NCBI RefSeq assembly: GCF_024611995.1
Contig: NZ_CP102509.1
Location: 6,200,001 to 6,264,000 of the forward strand
Direction: 5' to 3'
Origin: Streptomyces sp. NBC_00162
GTDB taxonomy: Bacteria; Actinomycetota; Actinomycetes; Streptomycetales; Streptomycetaceae
Length of the DNA: 64,000 nucleotides
Below, one piece after another: positions 62,608 to 64,000 of the stretch. The first letter of the stretch is position 1, and each line of letters starts with the position of its first letter. The position numbers and the translations under genes were made by a program. Under the pieces are notes generated by a model. It was given only the letters and a program-made list of their open reading frames with translations. It did not search any database and was not told the DNA's origin.

Positions 62608-63765
62608 ATGCCCGAGGCCTACATAGTCGATGCCGTACGCACCCCCGTGGGGCGCCGGAACGGCGGCCTGTCCCGGGTCCATCCCGCCGACCTGGGCGCG
62701 CACGTCCTGAAGGCGCTGGTCGAGCGGTCCGGGGTGGACCCGGCCGCCGTGGAGGACGTGGTGTTCGGCTGCCTCGACACGGTGGGGCCGCAGGCCGGGG
62801 ACATCGCCCGGACCGCGTGGCTCGCGGCCGGCCTGCCCGAGGAGGTGCCCGGGGTCACCGTCGACCGCCAGTGCGGGTCCTCGCAGCAGGCGGTGCACTT
62901 CGCGGCGCAGGGCGTGCTCTCCGGGACCCAGGACCTGGTGGTCGCGGGCGGCACCCAGAACATGTCGATGATCCCGATCGCCTTCGCCTCCCGGCAGGCG
63001 GCCGAGCCGCTCGGCCTCACCGAGGGTCCGTTCGCGGGATCGGCCGGCTGGCGGGCCCGGTACGGCGACGCCCCGGTCAACCAGTTCCACGGCGCCCAGC
63101 TGATCGCCGAGAAGTGGGGCATCTCGCGGCGCGACATGGAGGAATTCGCGCTCCGGTCCCACCAGCGGGCGATCCGGGCGATCGACGAGGGCCGCTTCTC
63201 CCGGGAGACGGTGGCGTACGGGGACGTGGTGGCCGACGAGGGCCCGCGCCGGGACACGACGCTGGAGAAGATGGCGGGCCTGAAGCCGGTGGTCGAGGGC
63301 GGCACGATCACCGCCGCCGTCTCCTCCCAGGTCTCGGACGGCGCCGCGGCCATGCTGATCGCCTCCGAGCGGGCGGTACGGGAACACGGCCTGCGGCCGC
63401 GGGCCCGCATCCACCACCTCTCGGTCCGGGGCGAGGACCCGATCCGCATGCTGTCGGCGCCGATCCCGGCCACGGCCTACGCGCTGAAGAAGACCGGAAT
63501 GTCGCTGGCCGACATCGACCTGGTGGAGATCAACGAGGCGTTCGCCCCGGTGGTCCTGGCCTGGCTGAAGGAGACCGGGGCCGACCCGGAGAAGGTCAAC
63601 GTCAACGGCGGCGCCATCGCCCTGGGCCATCCGCTCGGCGCGACCGGCGTGAAGCTGATGACGACGCTGCTGCACGAGCTGGAGCGCACCGGCGGCCGCT
63701 TCGGCCTCCAGACCATGTGCGAGGGCGGCGGCCAGGCCAACGTGACGATCATCGAGCGGCTGTAG
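62608..63765 (+). CDS. fadA6: Thiolase, FadA6-like
   Basis: 385 aa. Acetyl-CoA acyltransferase family: catalytic Cys in DRQCGSSQQAVHFA, His in VNGGAIALGHPLGATG, second Cys in TMCEGGGQANV. Begins MPEAYIVDAVRTPVGRRNGG. ATG at 62608 with AAGGAG. In mycobacteria FadA6 lies next to KstR2 and acts late in CD-ring breakdown; a general thiolase role cannot be excluded. Confidence 0.83.
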   Translation: MPEAYIVDAVRTPVGRRNGGLSRVHPADLGAHVLKALVERSGVDPAAVEDVVFGCLDTVGPQAGDIARTAWLAAGLPEEVPGVTVDRQCGSSQQAVHFAAQGVLSGTQDLVVAGGTQNMSMIPIAFASRQAAEPLGLTEGPFAGSAGWRARYGDAPVNQFHGAQLIAEKWGISRRDMEEFALRSHQRAIRAIDEGRFSRETVAYGDVVADEGPRRDTTLEKMAGLKPVVEGGTITAAVSSQVSDGAAAMLIASERAVREHGLRPRARIHHLSVRGEDPIRMLSAPIPATAYALKKTGMSLADIDLVEINEAFAPVVLAWLKETGADPEKVNVNGGAIALGHPLGATGVKLMTTLLHELERTGGRFGLQTMCEGGGQANVTIIERL

Positions 63766-63878
63766 GCCCATGTCCGGGGGTGTCTTGAGGTCCGCCCGGC
63801 GCCGGGCGGACCGGGCCCTTCCGCGCGGGAAGGACGCAGGTCACACCCACTGATCGACACGACCGCGCCGAGGTGTGC

Positions 63879-63950
63879 TAGCTTAGAGCTCGTTGCAGTT
63901 GTGGTACCCATGAACTTTATGTGCGCCTGACGGGAATGCTCCGCAGGCGC
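63879..63950 (+). promoter_or_regulatory. Promoter-like element with leader hairpin at window end
   Basis: TGTGCTAGCTT (extended -10, TAGCTT 63879-63884) with TCGACA 19 bp upstream. About 40 nt downstream, GCGCCTG (63923-63929) pairs with CAGGCGC (63944-63950), followed by TTTTATTGTTTT. This forms a 5' leader with an intrinsic-terminator-like structure, so either a short RNA or an attenuated leader of a gene beyond 64000. Similar leaders precede cold-shock genes in Streptomyces as far as I recall; not verified. Confidence 0.45.
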
Positions 63951-63962
63951 TTTTATTGTTTT
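63923..63962 (+). terminator. Hairpin with T-rich tail in the leader
   Basis: Seven-bp GCGCCTG/CAGGCGC stem, partly extended inward by CGG/CCG past a bulged A, then TTTTATTGTTTT. It is the best intrinsic-terminator match in the window, T tract included. It is 158 bp past the thiolase stop, so it could also terminate that gene. Confidence 0.65.
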
Positions 63963-64000
63963 GCCGGAATCTCCGGATGGGGCCCTTTGCCGCCTATTCA

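Overview
The window is about 72% G+C, uses GTG and ATG starts freely and has many 4-bp ATGA/GTGA gene overlaps. Gene content and order (dnaE, hisDCB-x-H-priA-ridA-hisF, hisI, trpE, trpC-trpM-trpB-trpA, lgt, gltBD, XRE/DUF397 pair) point to a Streptomyces chromosome core region. The order resembles, from memory, the SCO2025-SCO2068 interval of S. coelicolor; no search was run. No rRNA, tRNA, CRISPR array, IS element or prophage was seen.

Layout. (1) 1-3631, minus strand: the 5' part of a Tat-exported PhoD phosphatase, a membrane-anchored DsbA-like protein, a membrane protein and a DUF2252 protein. (2) 3804-11740: dnaE, a small Gln/Lys/Ser-rich protein, a NYN-domain protein, an ABC exporter pair and a DUF2567 protein. 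(3) 11759-14623, minus: YbaK deacylase, LON-substrate-binding-domain protein and a large membrane protein. (4) 14764-20464: a tightly coupled his operon with a 55-aa membrane protein between hisB and hisH and a RidA gene between priA and hisF. (5) 20587-22573: a DndB/DGQHR-like protein and a NYN/zinc-ribbon protein separating hisF from hisI. (6) 22588-32405: TIGR03085 protein, hisI, trpE and associated membrane genes, trpCMBA, a second DsbA-like protein and lgt. PriA probably supplies both HisA and TrpF activity; no trpF, trpD or trpG is present. (7) 32463-40234, minus: a seven-gene operon of four divergent ADP-ribosylglycohydrolase-family proteins, a ribokinase, a CaiB-type CoA transferase and a CitE-like lyase. 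(8) 40482-48841: a VIT1 transporter, gltBD and an XRE/DUF397 pair. (9) 48879-54146: a conflict-type locus. A serine protease-STAND NTPase-histidine kinase-degenerate receiver fusion and a Trypco1-like protein lie divergently from a two-gene unit encoding a helical-repeat protein; a 21-bp palindrome sits between them. (10) 54243-58914: secreted DUF1906 protein, PNPOx-like protein, PadR regulator with divergent SDR, a membrane protein and a methyltransferase. (11) 58875-63765: paired acyl-CoA dehydrogenases, IpdF-like SDR, KstR2-like TetR regulator and FadA6-like thiolase, syntenic with the steroid-ring (HIP) part of the mycobacterial KstR2 regulon and carrying a KstR2-like operator. (12) 63766-64000: a promoter-like element and a hairpin/T-tract leader running off the window.

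Regulation visible in the sequence: at least twelve genes have a -10-like hexamer 6-8 nt before the start codon, which suggests leaderless mRNAs. Strong hairpins bound most transcription units. Good palindromes lie upstream of dnaE, hisD, the DndB-like gene, trpC, trpB, the STAND locus and the KstR2-like cluster.
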